From: Gyrodactylus bullatarudis
Taxonomy: Eukaryota > Platyhelminthes > Monogenea > Gyrodactylidea > Gyrodactylidae
Length of the DNA: 64,000 bases
Direction of reading: 5' to 3'
Assembly (NCBI GenBank): GCA_012064415.1
Contig: SSNU01000327.1
Span: 519,305 to 583,304 of the forward strand
Position numbers and translations under genes: made by a program. Position 1 is the first letter of the stretch; each line of letters begins with the position of its first letter. Below the pieces are notes generated by a model that was not told where the DNA came from, did not search any database, and worked only from the letters and a program-made list of their open reading frames with translations. Of the stretch, positions 45,301 to 56,358 are shown piece after piece.

Positions 45301-48300
45301 AGTAGAACTAAGCGCAATGTCAAGTTTCGTGCTGAAAACCGTGAACAGTTCATCAAGGCTCATACCCCACCGTAAGTAATTTTCTGTTGTCTTGTTTCCT
45401 TGCTCTTTTTTGAACTTCAGTCTGATTATAATTATAATTATCGAGAAAATCCCTTTTTTTAAATTGATACTTGTTAGCTTTGGATACATTAAAAAAGGGG
45501 AAAAAAGAAAGTTTCATCTTTTCCCATGAGACTACTGATCTGTGATCAAAGACTAAAAATAACTTCGCGATTTTTTCCATTAAGAGTTCACTATGTCTTA
45601 GGTCTTTCAGAAAGTGTTTGGGATCATTTTTGGAATTGACTCATTTATTATTTATATATTTCAGTAAAAGTAGGTTTACATGAAATGATACCAGCCTGTT
45701 TATTAACGTCTCAATCAAACTGTTTTGTTCCGAGACTTTTGTGGAAACTAAATGGAATGAAATAGTCTATTCATGAATCTCATGACGTATTTTTAAGTGG
45801 TCGTTCTTTTTTTGAAGTGTAATGGTTGATTAATATTCCTGCCAATCATCATTTTTAACAATTTGAATATAATAAAAACGTCATTACTTTTATTATTAGG
45901 AATGTGATTTATTATTTTGGGGATTTTAAATGAACAACCAAATGATCATTTATTGTTTCGAAATCAAATCATTGAAGAAATTGTCTATGTTTACACAAAT
46001 GAATTGAGATCATCCATTTGATTACTTGATGGCTGGTTATATAGAGAGTAGCTTCACAATATTTATAAAGCTTTTTCTACATCATGAGTCATACATGTCA
46101 TCAGGTTGAAAAGAAAACTTTGTCTGACTTTGCAGACTTGTTTCTTTCTCTCAAGTCTGTCATTCATATTTCACATGTCTTTCTCTTACGAATTAATTTT
46201 GAAAATATATAATTAAATTTGAAGACAATAAGTGCCTGATTTCCTCAAAATTATTTTGAGCTTGCTGACTCGAAATCATGCTAGGGTTAAGAACGAACGA
46301 AGGATTATTGGTGAATAGAGCTTTATTTTCGTCGGTTCTCTTTAGATAGATTTATATACATGCAATTGGTGCTTACTGAGCGTTGGATCTGCGGCTCACC
46401 TGATTCTGAAGTTTTCGATTCCCTCCGAGTGGTTAGTCGTACGTAAATGCTCCTGTATAGAAGAACCGTGATTGCTGGGATTGAGATGCTCTTTGAACCT
46501 ATCTGAAATAGGTCTTACAGTTTTTACACAAAATCTATTCTTTACTGAAGATCTTCATTTGACTGACTAAGTCCTCTGATAATGAGACCTTTTATGTTCA
46601 ATAAAATTTAACCTTGTATCTGTGGGATAAACGTTTGAACTGAAGAATCAACTGATTTCTGTTCCCTTTTTGAACAGCTGATATTAAAAGTGGTCGTTGA
46701 ACCGGATTCTGCTTGGGGATCAAGATCAGTTTGAGCTTTATTAAAACCTCCCATCACCTTGAATTTATTATTATCATTTTTTGTATCATATGATTTAATT
46801 TCAATATAATGTTTTCATTTCAAAAAAAGTCATATTAAATATTTTTAGGATTCTCAATGAGTGCGGTGACGGAGCTAGTTTTCAAACATGCTGTGTGCAA
46901 CGCCTGGTTATCAACGTCACCGACATTGGTTGGAATGATTGGATCATCTATCCTGATTACTTGGCGCCAAACATTTGCTCAGGCAGTTGTAAATGTAAGT
47001 TACATTTTACCAAATTGAAATAAATAAATAATTAATGGATTGGTACAACTCTCTCGTCTGACGAATTGGAGTATTTAAAATTCTATTTTTAAAACTAAAA
47101 GTTACTCATGACTGACCAGACTTGAATTTCATAATTATCCCAGATAGGAAATGGCTAAAATTAACTTTCGTGTTTACTTTTACTAATAATTATTATCAGA
47201 GAACTTGTAATTTTGAAAATAAACTAACTCATATTTATGAGTCGATATATATAAAAGATAAAATCAAATCTTTTTAAAAATATTATTCGTGTAACAATAG
47301 TTTTCTTAATGAGTTCCCATTATCTCCTCATATTTATTGCGTTTAATGCCAAAAATATCTCTATTCAAAAGGCAATTAGAATTCCTGTTGATTGATAAAG
47401 AAAGAGTTCTGAGTTATCAGATTCCCTTAGGAAATTAATGGGCTTTACTTTTTCAGAGTTATTTAAAGAAAAAATTGAACTATGTTTTCTTTTCTCATTC
47501 TGGGTCTTGATTGATTTTTAGAATGTATAATGTAATATATATATATATATGTATATAATTTGAATTTACAATAGTACTCTAATGTTTCGTAGTTGGCTCT
47601 TTTCAATGTTCTACTCCATCTAAATCGGTTCAGTTTTATCATCCTGCTTAGAGCATGTTTACCAAATACATGTATCTATTAGATTTAATTTGAATTTAGT
47701 TTAACAATAGTTTTATAATATATAATCTTGTACATTTTGATAATATATTTAATACATTTGTAATAATTTATAAATCACTATAGACTCTATTGTATAAAGT
47801 TACTCTTTAAACATTATTTTTTGATTGGGTCACTAACAAAGTTGACAAAGAAAACAGTGTGTATAGGGTTCCTGGTCTTTCCATTCAAAGACTAGTATCT
47901 TCCTTGTTCGTTATTCATTTTAGCTGGCTTATTTTCAAAATATTTAACGATCAAAATACCCGCCATGTAAAGCTTGTCGATATGAAGATGAGAACTTATA
48001 ATTCAAGAACTCGATGTTGATGAGTTATTTTTTGAAACCTAAATCATAAGGAAACAAAATATTTGATATCAAAGGATTTTTGGGTGAAAGATGGCCAGTT
48101 AAGTCTGATTAAGTGAACAAAAACTACCAAACAAACTCAAAAGTAGTATTTAATAAACTGAAAAAACAGGTACTTGAATGCACATTTAAGGGATTTTGAG
48201 TATAAAAACTTAAAAATGTCTTAATCTTTTACATTCCAAATCCAAGATATGAAAAACAATTTGAATAAAAAATTTGAACTATTTATAACTGCATAAAATA

Positions 48301-49480
48301 AAAAAAAATCGAATAAAATCAACAAAAATTAAAATAAAAAAAGTTCAAAATTTGAAGATTTCCGAAATTTTATGATACAAGAATCATTTAAAGAGTTGAC
48401 TCAACCAGACATAGTGGAATGATTTAGAAATAGCTCAAAGATTATTCAAACAAAATTACAGGCGTTTTCATCAGTTTTACGAAATTTCATCCAAGTCTAT
48501 ATATGACCGTTCAAATTTTATAGCGAATAATTTAAAAATTAAATCTTTTTTATGAAGACGGAAAAAGTCCCGATAATTTTTGACTACTGAAATCTTAGTT
48601 GAAATAATGCTAACTCTACATCAGAAAGATTTTATTTAATCGAATTCTGCTTATCTGAGAAATTTCTGCCTAAAAATGAAAATTTTACATCATTCAAGAT
48701 CAGAGAAATGCGGCAATTTTAATGGCCAAGCAAAAGTTCTAAACTTGTTATTCTCTGTTTCTATATTCTACTCCCTGTGTAGAATTTCAAATAGAGAATA
48801 AATAATGTGCTGAGAGATATCCAAGTCTATTTTTAACAAGGATTGTGTAAGAGAATAAAGCAATTAATATGGATTTTTATTTAATCTCTTTTTTACATGA
48901 TAAAAATCAACATCTCTTACATATCACATCAATAAAAGAGCTACCTGTCATTTCCAAATAGAGGAACAAAATAGATAAAAATCATCTCGATGAAAATAAT
49001 ACTACAGACACCTAATCTCGATTTGCTAAGAATATATAAGAATTGAGTTAAGTTTATCAATAAATCATTTGGCTTTTGGAATTCTTTCATCGAATGAGTC
49101 TAGATTCACCTGAAAAATGTTAATTTTGTTTGGTTTTTTGCCAAGTAAACAAAACTTCAGGGTTGACGTTTGAAAATATTCTAAATTATTCTTACTAAAT
49201 ATTTTATAAATAAATAATTTTTTAAATATACTCTAAAGTAGATTATTGAAATTTATTTTAAAATCTAGTCAAGATACGTGCTGATACAATATTGCCTGCT
49301 TTTGCTGATAGCCATCGCCAGAATGATGAGCAGAACAGTGAAGAATATTTAAACTCTGTAAAGTCATGTTGTCATCCAACCAACTATGAAACTCAGTACA
49401 TTTATTACCTCGATGAAGAAGCCCGATTAAGAGTTGCTGAATACGATAACTTTTCAGTGACCGGTTGTTCATGTTCATAA
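42354..49480 (+). CDS. TGF-beta superfamily ligand, activin/myostatin class
   Basis: A secreted growth factor made as a prepro-protein. Exons are 42354-42738, 42808-42908, 44846-45187, 45250-45371, 46849-46994 and 49269-49480, joining in frame to 435 aa. The parts are a signal peptide (about 1-25), a prodomain with sparse similarity to its family, a furin-type site RTKR (295-298) and a mature region of 137 aa. The mature part has nine cysteines in the activin/TGF-beta arrangement: a first single C, then CC, GWNDWIIYP, CSGSC, SCCHP, and the terminal CSCS. The extra N-terminal cysteines argue against the BMP group (seven cysteines). I cannot separate activin/inhibin-beta, myostatin and maverick-like types. 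Introns 2, 4 and 5 are long and repeat-rich. Confidence 0.92.
42909..44845 (+). other. TGF-beta gene intron 2
   Basis: A 1937-bp intron with GTGAGT donor and TAG acceptor. Its last third is a palindromic element (44144-44799) that ends only 46 bp before the acceptor. Confidence 0.75.
44144..44799. mobile_element. Palindromic (foldback) element in TGF-beta intron 2
   Basis: Ends are inverted copies: TTGATTCTGAACTCATAAGG on the left, and its complement at the right. Inner blocks also pair, for example TTGCAAAATTACTTAAATCG with its complement near 44642. Arms are roughly 230-260 bp with an insertion in the right arm and a central loop of about 165 bp. No protein is encoded. It is unrelated in sequence to the 50978 family. 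Confidence 0.8.
45372..46848 (+). other. TGF-beta gene intron 4
   Basis: A 1477-bp intron containing an LTR-like repeat at 46211-46366; otherwise nothing is recognised. Confidence 0.7.
46211..46366 (-). repeat. LTR-like repeat with TATA box and AATAAA, copy 1
   Basis: Read on the minus strand it has TGTATATAAAT followed by AGAGAACCGACG, AATAAAGC and CTTCGTTCGTTC, and is about 85% alike to 56183-56358. It lacks an 18-bp block present in the other copy. The order TATA box then poly(A) signal is that of an LTR, but no TG/CA borders or target duplication could be fixed. Confidence 0.6.
46995..49268 (+). other. TGF-beta gene intron 5
   Basis: A 2274-bp intron, the largest of the gene. It has a TA microsatellite near 47537-47551 and a degenerate foldback-family end (GATATGAAGATGAGAAC, about 47979). 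No coding sequence is seen. Confidence 0.65.
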
Positions 49481-50977
49481 AAAAAATAGATTGTATACTC
49501 TATACCAGATGGAAATTTTACATGTCTTTTTGAAGCCACTCTCGAAAAAGGTTTTTGATTATCCTCGCACATACCCCTATATCATGTTAAATAATTTTAC
49601 AGGATGCAGCATTTTGAATCATATTACTCCCCACGAATGAATGACGATATATAGATATTATTTTATGATTTTAAATGAACTTAAACATTCCCATTACAAA
49701 TTTATATCAAATCCTGATGTCGTCAGGAAAATTAGCCGATTTTTCCTCTTCTTGAAAAAGCTTTCTATGTTAGAAAAACAAACACCTTGTAATCGAACGT
49801 CAGTCTTTGTTGTGAACCAATTATCTCTGCATGCATAATCTAATATTGATAATGATGTTTAAAAAAAAGAAACATTCCAGTGATATATGTATTGATAAGA
49901 TATAAATGTTGAGGAATAAACCTACAAAAATAAAACACAAATTACTAATAGATGTATGAGCGAGATTACAGATTTTTTTTTGAAAAAACGTTACCAATTA
50001 CCATAATAACCCTATTTGACAATATCATGAAACGATACATAGAGAGAATAATTACACCTATTATTTTAAAATTGACTTCCCATGATGTCCCATGACCCCT
50101 TGAATACTCATGCCCGATTAGTGTGGAATATTGCTTCATTTAAAGAATATATTTAACCTCATATGATCTGACATTGCCCGATAAAAAAATATTGTAATTG
50201 TAATTAATTATATCAAAGAAAAATCCTGAAGAAAAGAACGCTTTCAAATCAAAAAAAGGTATTGTATTTACAATCAGAGGGATCAGAAATCAGTTTGTAG
50301 TGGAAGAATGAGGCGATCGTTATGAACCAAGAGATTACACATATATAATACTAATATATATTTACTAACTACTAAATACTAAAAATGAGTAAAGAGTAAG
50401 CAGAGATGTTTGTATGAGGTGTGTTTCAAAATAAAGAGTCAAATAAAACAAAATTAAGCTTAAATTATATGAAAATTATTTCAATTACAACTAACTCTTA
50501 ATAGAAATTGTGATTAATTATCGCTGATAGTAGAGACTGATATAAAGGACTCTTTTGGAAATGTAAAAGCATCAAAATTAAATTCCACTATTACACTATC
50601 TAGGATTTGAAGGAAAATTTTCTGGGCCATTGGTAAAGGACTGAAAAAGCTTTTGAATTTTTTCATTTTTTTCTAATTTTCGAACAAATTTCACTATTAT
50701 TGGAAATATCTCGGAATTTATAGGTCGAAGATCAAAATGGTCAACCAAGGGATTGTAGCAAATTTTCTGCTTTTCAAAATGGTATGTCTTATACGAATAT
50801 TTATTGAGAAATAAAAACACTATAGGATAAAATTTGACTCATTTTTTTCGTACTATATGCCAAATTACTCGAAAACTACTCGTTGAAAATTTTTTTTTTG
50901 ATATTTCTTACTTTAACATCAACCTCTACCAGCCCTCCAAATTTAATTGCTACCTACTTTTTTGCATGATTATACAC
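49481..50977. other. 3' flank of TGF-beta gene
   Basis: AATAAA occurs at 49915-49920 and would end a 3' UTR of about 440 nt. The remainder is A+T-rich without a supported gene. Confidence 0.5.
49915..49920 (+). terminator. Possible poly(A) signal of TGF-beta gene
   Basis: First well-placed AATAAA after the stop codon; a second lies about 10 bp further on. Confidence 0.45.
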
Positions 50978-51720
50978 CTAATTAATATGTAGATGGGAAT
51001 TTATGCTTTTTACAAAATTATGAATTTTTTCATCAAGAAATCGAATTTGAACAAGATCTTTTGGAATCTAGATCGTAGGTTCCACTTTCAGGATCTGAAG
51101 AAAAAAAATTTGAAAAAAATAAAATTTTAAGAAAGTTATGGCATATCTCAAATCTAGCGATGGCGCCGGATTCCCATTTTTTTGAACTTTGAGTTAATAA
51201 TTTTTGTTGATTTAAAAGTGAGAGAGTGATCAAAAGTTGATTTTTAGGATCCCGATTAGTCAAAGAAACCGATTATGACCATGAAAATTTCAATGGACTC
51301 GGCAATCTCCAGGCATCTTGAATCATCAAAATTTCATCGATTTTCAAGTAGTGAAAATGTTCAATGAATAAAAATTCGATTTTCACAAAAAGAGGGGCGG
51401 ATTCTCAAAATCTGAATCAGTATATTTGATTTCTTTGACTAATCGTGATCTTAAAAATCAACTTTTGATCATTCTCTCACTTTTAAATCAACAAAAATTA
51501 TTAACTCAAAGTTCAAAAAAATGGGAATCCGGCGCCATCGCTAGATTTGAAATATGCCATAACTTTCTTAAAATTTCATTTTTTTCAAATTTTTTTTCTT
51601 CAGATCCTGAAAGTGGAACCTACGATCTAGATTCCAAAAGATCTTGTTCAAATTCGATTTCTTGATGAAAAAATTCATAATTTTGTAAAAAGCATAAATT
51701 CCCATCTTCATATTAATTAG
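50978..51720. mobile_element. Complete foldback element with 291-bp arms
   Basis: Left arm 50978-51268 and right arm 51430-51720 are nearly identical inverted copies of equal length, separated by a 161-bp loop. The ends read CTAATTAATATG and its complement. Each arm gives an open frame with the same translation, a by-product of the symmetry, so no protein is called. Arm identity indicates a recent origin. It is the best-preserved member of a family with decayed copies at 27517, 35836, 37186, 51783, 54931 and 59103. Confidence 0.92.
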
Positions 51721-51782
51721 CTTTATATAATTATCACTGATAGTAGAGTCATCCAAACACAAATCGTTTCATATAGCTATTC

Positions 51783-52358
51783 TCGATGAATTTGGGAATT
51801 TCATTTTTTCATCAAGGTATCGAAATTTTTGAAAGATTTTTTGGTAACTGTTTTAAAATGTACACTTTTACTGATTTGAGAAAAAAAATTTGAAAAAATG
51901 ATTTTTGGAAAATTTTGAGACATTTTAAAATTTGAGAAGGCGCGATTTTTTAATTTTTTTAAACTTTGAGTTTAAAATTTTTGTTGATTTCAAGGTCTGA
52001 GAGAAATCAAACGTTACTTTTCATGATCGTCATTAGACAAAGAAAATATTCATTTTTTAGAAAAACACAACATTCACGTGTGAAAGTCTTTTTCCTATAT
52101 TTCGATCATTTTTACTGCTTGGAAATTGATAAACCGGGGTGATCCAAGATAATTTCAAAAGGATGAATAAGAGTAATAATTTCCTTTGTCTAATGATGAT
52201 CATGTAAAGTAACGTTTGATTCCAGCTCAAAATTTAAAATATCTCCAAATTTTCTAAAATAAATTTTTTTCGATTTCTTTTTATCAGTAAAAGTACCTTT
52301 TAAATTAGTAACCTTTATGAAAAAATTAGATTTTTGTAAAAATCATAAGTTCATCGAG
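51783..52358. mobile_element. Foldback-family element, old copy
   Basis: The left arm (ATCAAGGTATCGAAATTTTTG to about 52043) pairs loosely with the right arm (about 52176-52358). Both share ATTTTTGTTGATTT-like and TTAGACAAAG/CTTTGTCTAA segments with the complete element just upstream. Many substitutions and a larger loop indicate age. Confidence 0.65.
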
Positions 52359-52690
52359 AATAAACAAGGATCTGTTCTGAGTGACTGATTGAAAATTAGG
52401 GAATTTTGTTGATCCAAAATTCGCCAAAGACTGTTAAAAAATGTACATATCAATAATTTCTTCAAACATAGTATGCTCATATGACAAACTCGAGGGATAA
52501 AAGTATTTCAAATTATTCAATTCATTCAGATTGCTGAATAAATAAATAAATTTCTATTAACTTTCCATATATACTTTTAAGTAATAATAGGTAATATTAA
52601 TATTTATTATTTAGCATATATAATTAATCATTGTTTCATCCTCTAGTCACTCTTTATGAAGGGAATGTCGAAGAATCTGCTCTTTTTCCC

Positions 52691-53803
52691 TCACATCTTT
52701 TGAATAGTTGTTTTTGCACCCGATGAATTTCGGTCCTTATCCTGAGAGCATTTGAAAAAGTTTCGAAATACTGGTAAAGTTGTAATGAAAATTATCAAAT
52801 TGAACATTGAATCAAGTTGAACCAAGAGATTGTTCATAATATACATTCCCGAGGGTATATAGACACCACAAAAGTTTAAAATGGAAATTATAATTGACGG
52901 AAATTCAGTGAGTGTAAAAACAATGGCGACTGTCACAATCATCCGTGTGGCCTTGGCCTGATTTGATCTACGAGCTTCCAGCATTTTATTCTGTGCTGTC
53001 CCGCTGACGTCATCATGGCCTGAGATTTGTTGGGATTTCTTCAACTTGATGAGTATGACAATGGAGAAGATGCATATCAAAGCCCATGGCAGACCAGAGA
53101 AGCAAATAAAATAAAACATTGGACTTATACTGGTTATATAATAGTATTCGGAATAGCCAAAAGATTTAAACTCTTCGTAATAACAGAGGTAGGCGTAAAT
53201 GTCTAGTTGCCGGATGATTGAAAAAACCAACGAGATAAGGACGCAAATGATCAAAATTTTCAGGAATGATTTACTCTTCCTCAGTAGGGTCTGATGTTTC
53301 TTATTTGTCAATGGCCAATAGATTACTTCAGCCCTGGCCATTGTTATGAGGCATGTAATCCAGTTCCGCGTCCATAGGCAAAAGTCAATTAGGCCCCTTG
53401 TAAGGGAAAAAACTACTGGCATAACAATGAGATATGTTGGATAGCCGAATTCTCGAAATTGATCGGGAGAATAATTCAAATTAAGTCCAATAATATTGGC
53501 GCTTAAAGAGAAAAAGGCACTCGACAAGCCAAACACCATTTCAGCTATGCTAAGACACAAAAGGGACGTGTTCATTGACTTGTCAGAATTCTGATTCCTC
53601 TCAATCTTTGCAAAGATATAAACACAAATAATGTTGGTTATAGCAGCGACAAATGCAAAGCAGAATATTAAAATGTGTACTGGCATGCCGGAAGACTGTA
53701 TCTCGTATCCTGCAGTCAGACAGTAGGTTGAATTCAAACCAACAGTAAAATACGATGTCGTCCCGAAATAGACACTGGGATCCTCTGCCATTTCTTGTTT
53801 CAC
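52691..53803 (-). CDS. Rhodopsin-like (class A) GPCR, orphan, copy 1
   Basis: An intronless 370-aa receptor with seven predicted membrane helices (first about 42-65, last about 325-350). Motifs are altered class A forms. Helix 3 ends CLITMARAEV where DRY would be. Helix 6 has TEFP in place of CWxP, and helix 7 has DSMFNLIIF in place of NPxxY. It shares the RNWI.C.IT, SIIRQLDI and KATRMIVTVAIVFT segments with the paralogue at 60265-61467. The overall look is that of a peptide receptor of the FMRFamide/myosuppressin-like branch, but the ligand is unknown. The start ATG is the first in frame. A minus-strand poly(A) signal (TTTATT on plus) lies at 52603. Confidence 0.87.
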   Translation of the reverse strand: MKQEMAEDPSVYFGTTSYFTVGLNSTYCLTAGYEIQSSGMPVHILIFCFAFVAAITNIICVYIFAKIERNQNSDKSMNTSLLCLSIAEMVFGLSSAFFSLSANIIGLNLNYSPDQFREFGYPTYLIVMPVVFSLTRGLIDFCLWTRNWITCLITMARAEVIYWPLTNKKHQTLLRKSKSFLKILIICVLISLVFSIIRQLDIYAYLCYYEEFKSFGYSEYYYITSISPMFYFICFSGLPWALICIFSIVILIKLKKSQQISGHDDVSGTAQNKMLEARRSNQAKATRMIVTVAIVFTLTEFPSIIISILNFCGVYIPSGMYIMNNLLVQLDSMFNLIIFITTLPVFRNFFKCSQDKDRNSSGAKTTIQKM

Positions 53804-54930
53804 ACTGTATAACTCTTTTGGGATTATAGTTATAATTTTTTCTTTGCTTTTTTCTCCACAGTCAAGGGATATATCTTATGCAATGAAATTGTAGAAGATT
53901 TTTGATTGGTTGATGATTTTTTATTATTTACCTATTTCTCGTAGAATATCTGATAAGTTGTACAAGTTTCATTGTATTGAAGGTTTTTTCTATTCCTTTG
54001 AAAGATCAGCTGATTTAACATTCGATTAAGATCATCATTTCTTAACCATTCTAATATGTGTGTTCACTACGAACATAAATCAGACATGAAGACATGAAAT
54101 CTATGTAATTAACCAAGAATGGGGTTTCATACTAACTACTGCAGTTCATAACATGGATATTTCTTAGAGTATTGATCATTCTCCTTTTTGAAAATCAAAA
54201 CTGAAAATAGTAAGGTTGAAGTTTAAACGCAACAAATGCTACTATTGGGTAAATAGGAGTGTAAAATCCATTTTTACAGAGGAGGGATATAACTAATCTT
54301 GTTTATTAGCGGGAAATATATATATATATTTGTATATATATATATGTATTGGTCTATCTTTAAAAAGTCAATCTATGCCGAACAGCTCCCTGAAGAACTA
54401 CTTGGTTCAAAATTATGATCAAATCAAAATTTATTTTAAATTAGAGTTCAGAGATTTATAATTTCTTTTATGCTTTCTTCTTAAAACAAAAAAAATCTTT
54501 ATTTTGATGCAGAAACGTTGGGCCTAGCTTTAATCGAATTCCTTCAAAATCTGATACAAAACATGAGAAAAAATTCGTTTAAAAAATACCATTAGAAATC
54601 GATTGGTAATCTTTAAAATTTGCCGATATTTCGTGTTTCCCCGCCATTAAATTGACGAGAATACTGTATCTGATTGGACAATATGCCGGCATCTTTTCTT
54701 TAACCTCTTTCAAGCTAGCTGTATTATTGATAAGATAAATTTTATATGAAAATTCGTGGAAATTCAAGTCAAATTGTTGAACCAAAATAAAAATTGAATT
54801 GAGTATCTAAAATATTCATAAAAACAAAATTATATATCATTATTCGATTCTAATTTGGCTCATATGGAAGGTTTGAGAACAAGCAAATAATAATTGATAA
54901 AAGTTTACGTAAATCTCACGATTATTTCAT
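53804..54930. other. Intergenic, upstream of GPCR copy 1
   Basis: A TA-rich microsatellite at about 54318-54350; otherwise no gene or repeat is supported. Confidence 0.5.
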
Positions 54931-55619
54931 CTAAACCTAATTGACATGAAGCTGAGAATTTACTATTTTTACAAAAAACTCGTCATTTTTTTCTCCGGAT
55001 TCACATAAAAAAATAATTTTTTGGATTCTAAAACGGAATGAGCTAATAAGTTGTGGATATTCAAAAAATTCGGAAAGAAATTCAATCTGACCAATATTAG
55101 GTCGTTTTTAGAATATCGAAAATGCACCAAATTTCCACTTTTTCAACTTTTGAACCCAAAATTTTAATCGATTTTGGTGATTTGAAGGAGTTAAGGGATA
55201 ATATTTGGGATCAAAATTAGACAAAGAGTTCGAATTTAGCCATAGAGATTGCGAAGATCTTACTGTTTCCGAGAAAAAGTTAAACTTCCAGATTTTGGAT
55301 GATTCACCTTCGTGATAATCGAAAAATTCAAATGGTTCGATTTCTCACAGTAATAACGAATTTCAGTGAACTTCTGCAGGTGAATTCGAAATCGATGAAA
55401 ATTTTGGATTCAAAAGTTGAAAAAGGGGAAATTTGGTGCATTTTTGAAATCCAAAAAACGGGCTAATCTTAGTTAGATTGAATTTTTTCGAATATCCACA
55501 ACTTATTAGCTCATTCCGTTTTAGAATTCAAAAAATTATTTTTTTCTGTGAATCCGGAGAAAAATATTGAGTTTTTTGTGAAAATAGTAAATTCTCATCT
55601 TCATGTCAATTAGGTTTAG
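54931..55619. mobile_element. Foldback element, second subfamily, near-complete
   Basis: The 689-bp element begins CTAAACCTAATTGACATGAA and ends with the complement. The arms (about 54931-55173 and 55387-55619) pair along their length, including AAAACGGAATGAGCTAATAA on the left and its complement on the right. The loop is about 210 bp. Ends resemble the 50978 element, but arm sequences differ. Confidence 0.85.
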
Positions 55620-56182
55620 GCTAATACTGCAGCACGGAAGAATTTTAGTGTTGCAAATATCTTGTAATAATTTTTTATTTGTCGTGATAATACACAGTCA
55701 TATATCATCTATATATTGATTACATTAATGGCTTAATAACTCGCTCTATATGCAATAAAAAGTTATTTTTACTACAGACAGATTGAAATTTATTTTTCCA
55801 TTAATAAAGCAACATGTCTTTCACAGATAAACTGTTGATAAGAAGAAATTTTTATATTTTGCATTACCTAAACTATATTAAGAACAATAATGTATATTTA
55901 TCAATAATGTTAGGAGCAGTTATCCTTTATTTTCGATGAATGGAATTTCTTTACCAATAATGAAACTATTTGATTTGAGTATTTTTGAAACATTTAATTG
56001 AGAATAGCCTCTACTCCATCAAGAAAAAGAAATCTGTCAACATTACCTAAATAACAAAAAAGAAAATGGAAACAGAGAAGACGAATTACCAACTAATAAT
56101 CAGCCAATAGATGTATTCCCCACAGTTCCAAGAGTATGAGCACATTCAATCTTCATTGGTTAGATTTTATAATGTTCCTTAA
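55620..56182. other. Intergenic, nothing supported
   Basis: A+T-rich sequence between a foldback element and the LTR-like repeat; no frame of note. Confidence 0.5.
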
Positions 56183-56358
56183 ACTTGCATGTATATAAAT
56201 GTATCTGAAGTCGGTGTTTGGTCTGAAGAGAACCGACGAAAATAAAGCTTTATTTACCAATGATCCTTCGTTCGTTCTCAACCCTAGCATGACTTCGAGT
56301 TAGCAAGCTCAAAATATTTTTGAGGAAATCAGACAACTGTTGTCTTTAAATAATTGAG
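56183..56358 (+). repeat. LTR-like repeat with TATA box and AATAAA, copy 2
   Basis: Contains TGTATATAAAT, then an 18-bp block absent from the other copy, then CTGAAGAGAACCGACG and the palindrome AATAAAGCTTTATT. It matches 46211-46366 in the opposite orientation. Confidence 0.6.

Noticed and set aside
47525..47560. CRISPR-like or regulatory array from the TA-rich runs here and near 54318 and 58974
   Set aside because: These are plain TA microsatellites with no spacer structure, and the genome is eukaryotic.
51033..51665. Two open frames with almost the same translation on opposite strands
   Set aside because: They are the two arms of one foldback element; the likeness comes from the inverted repeat, not from duplicated genes.
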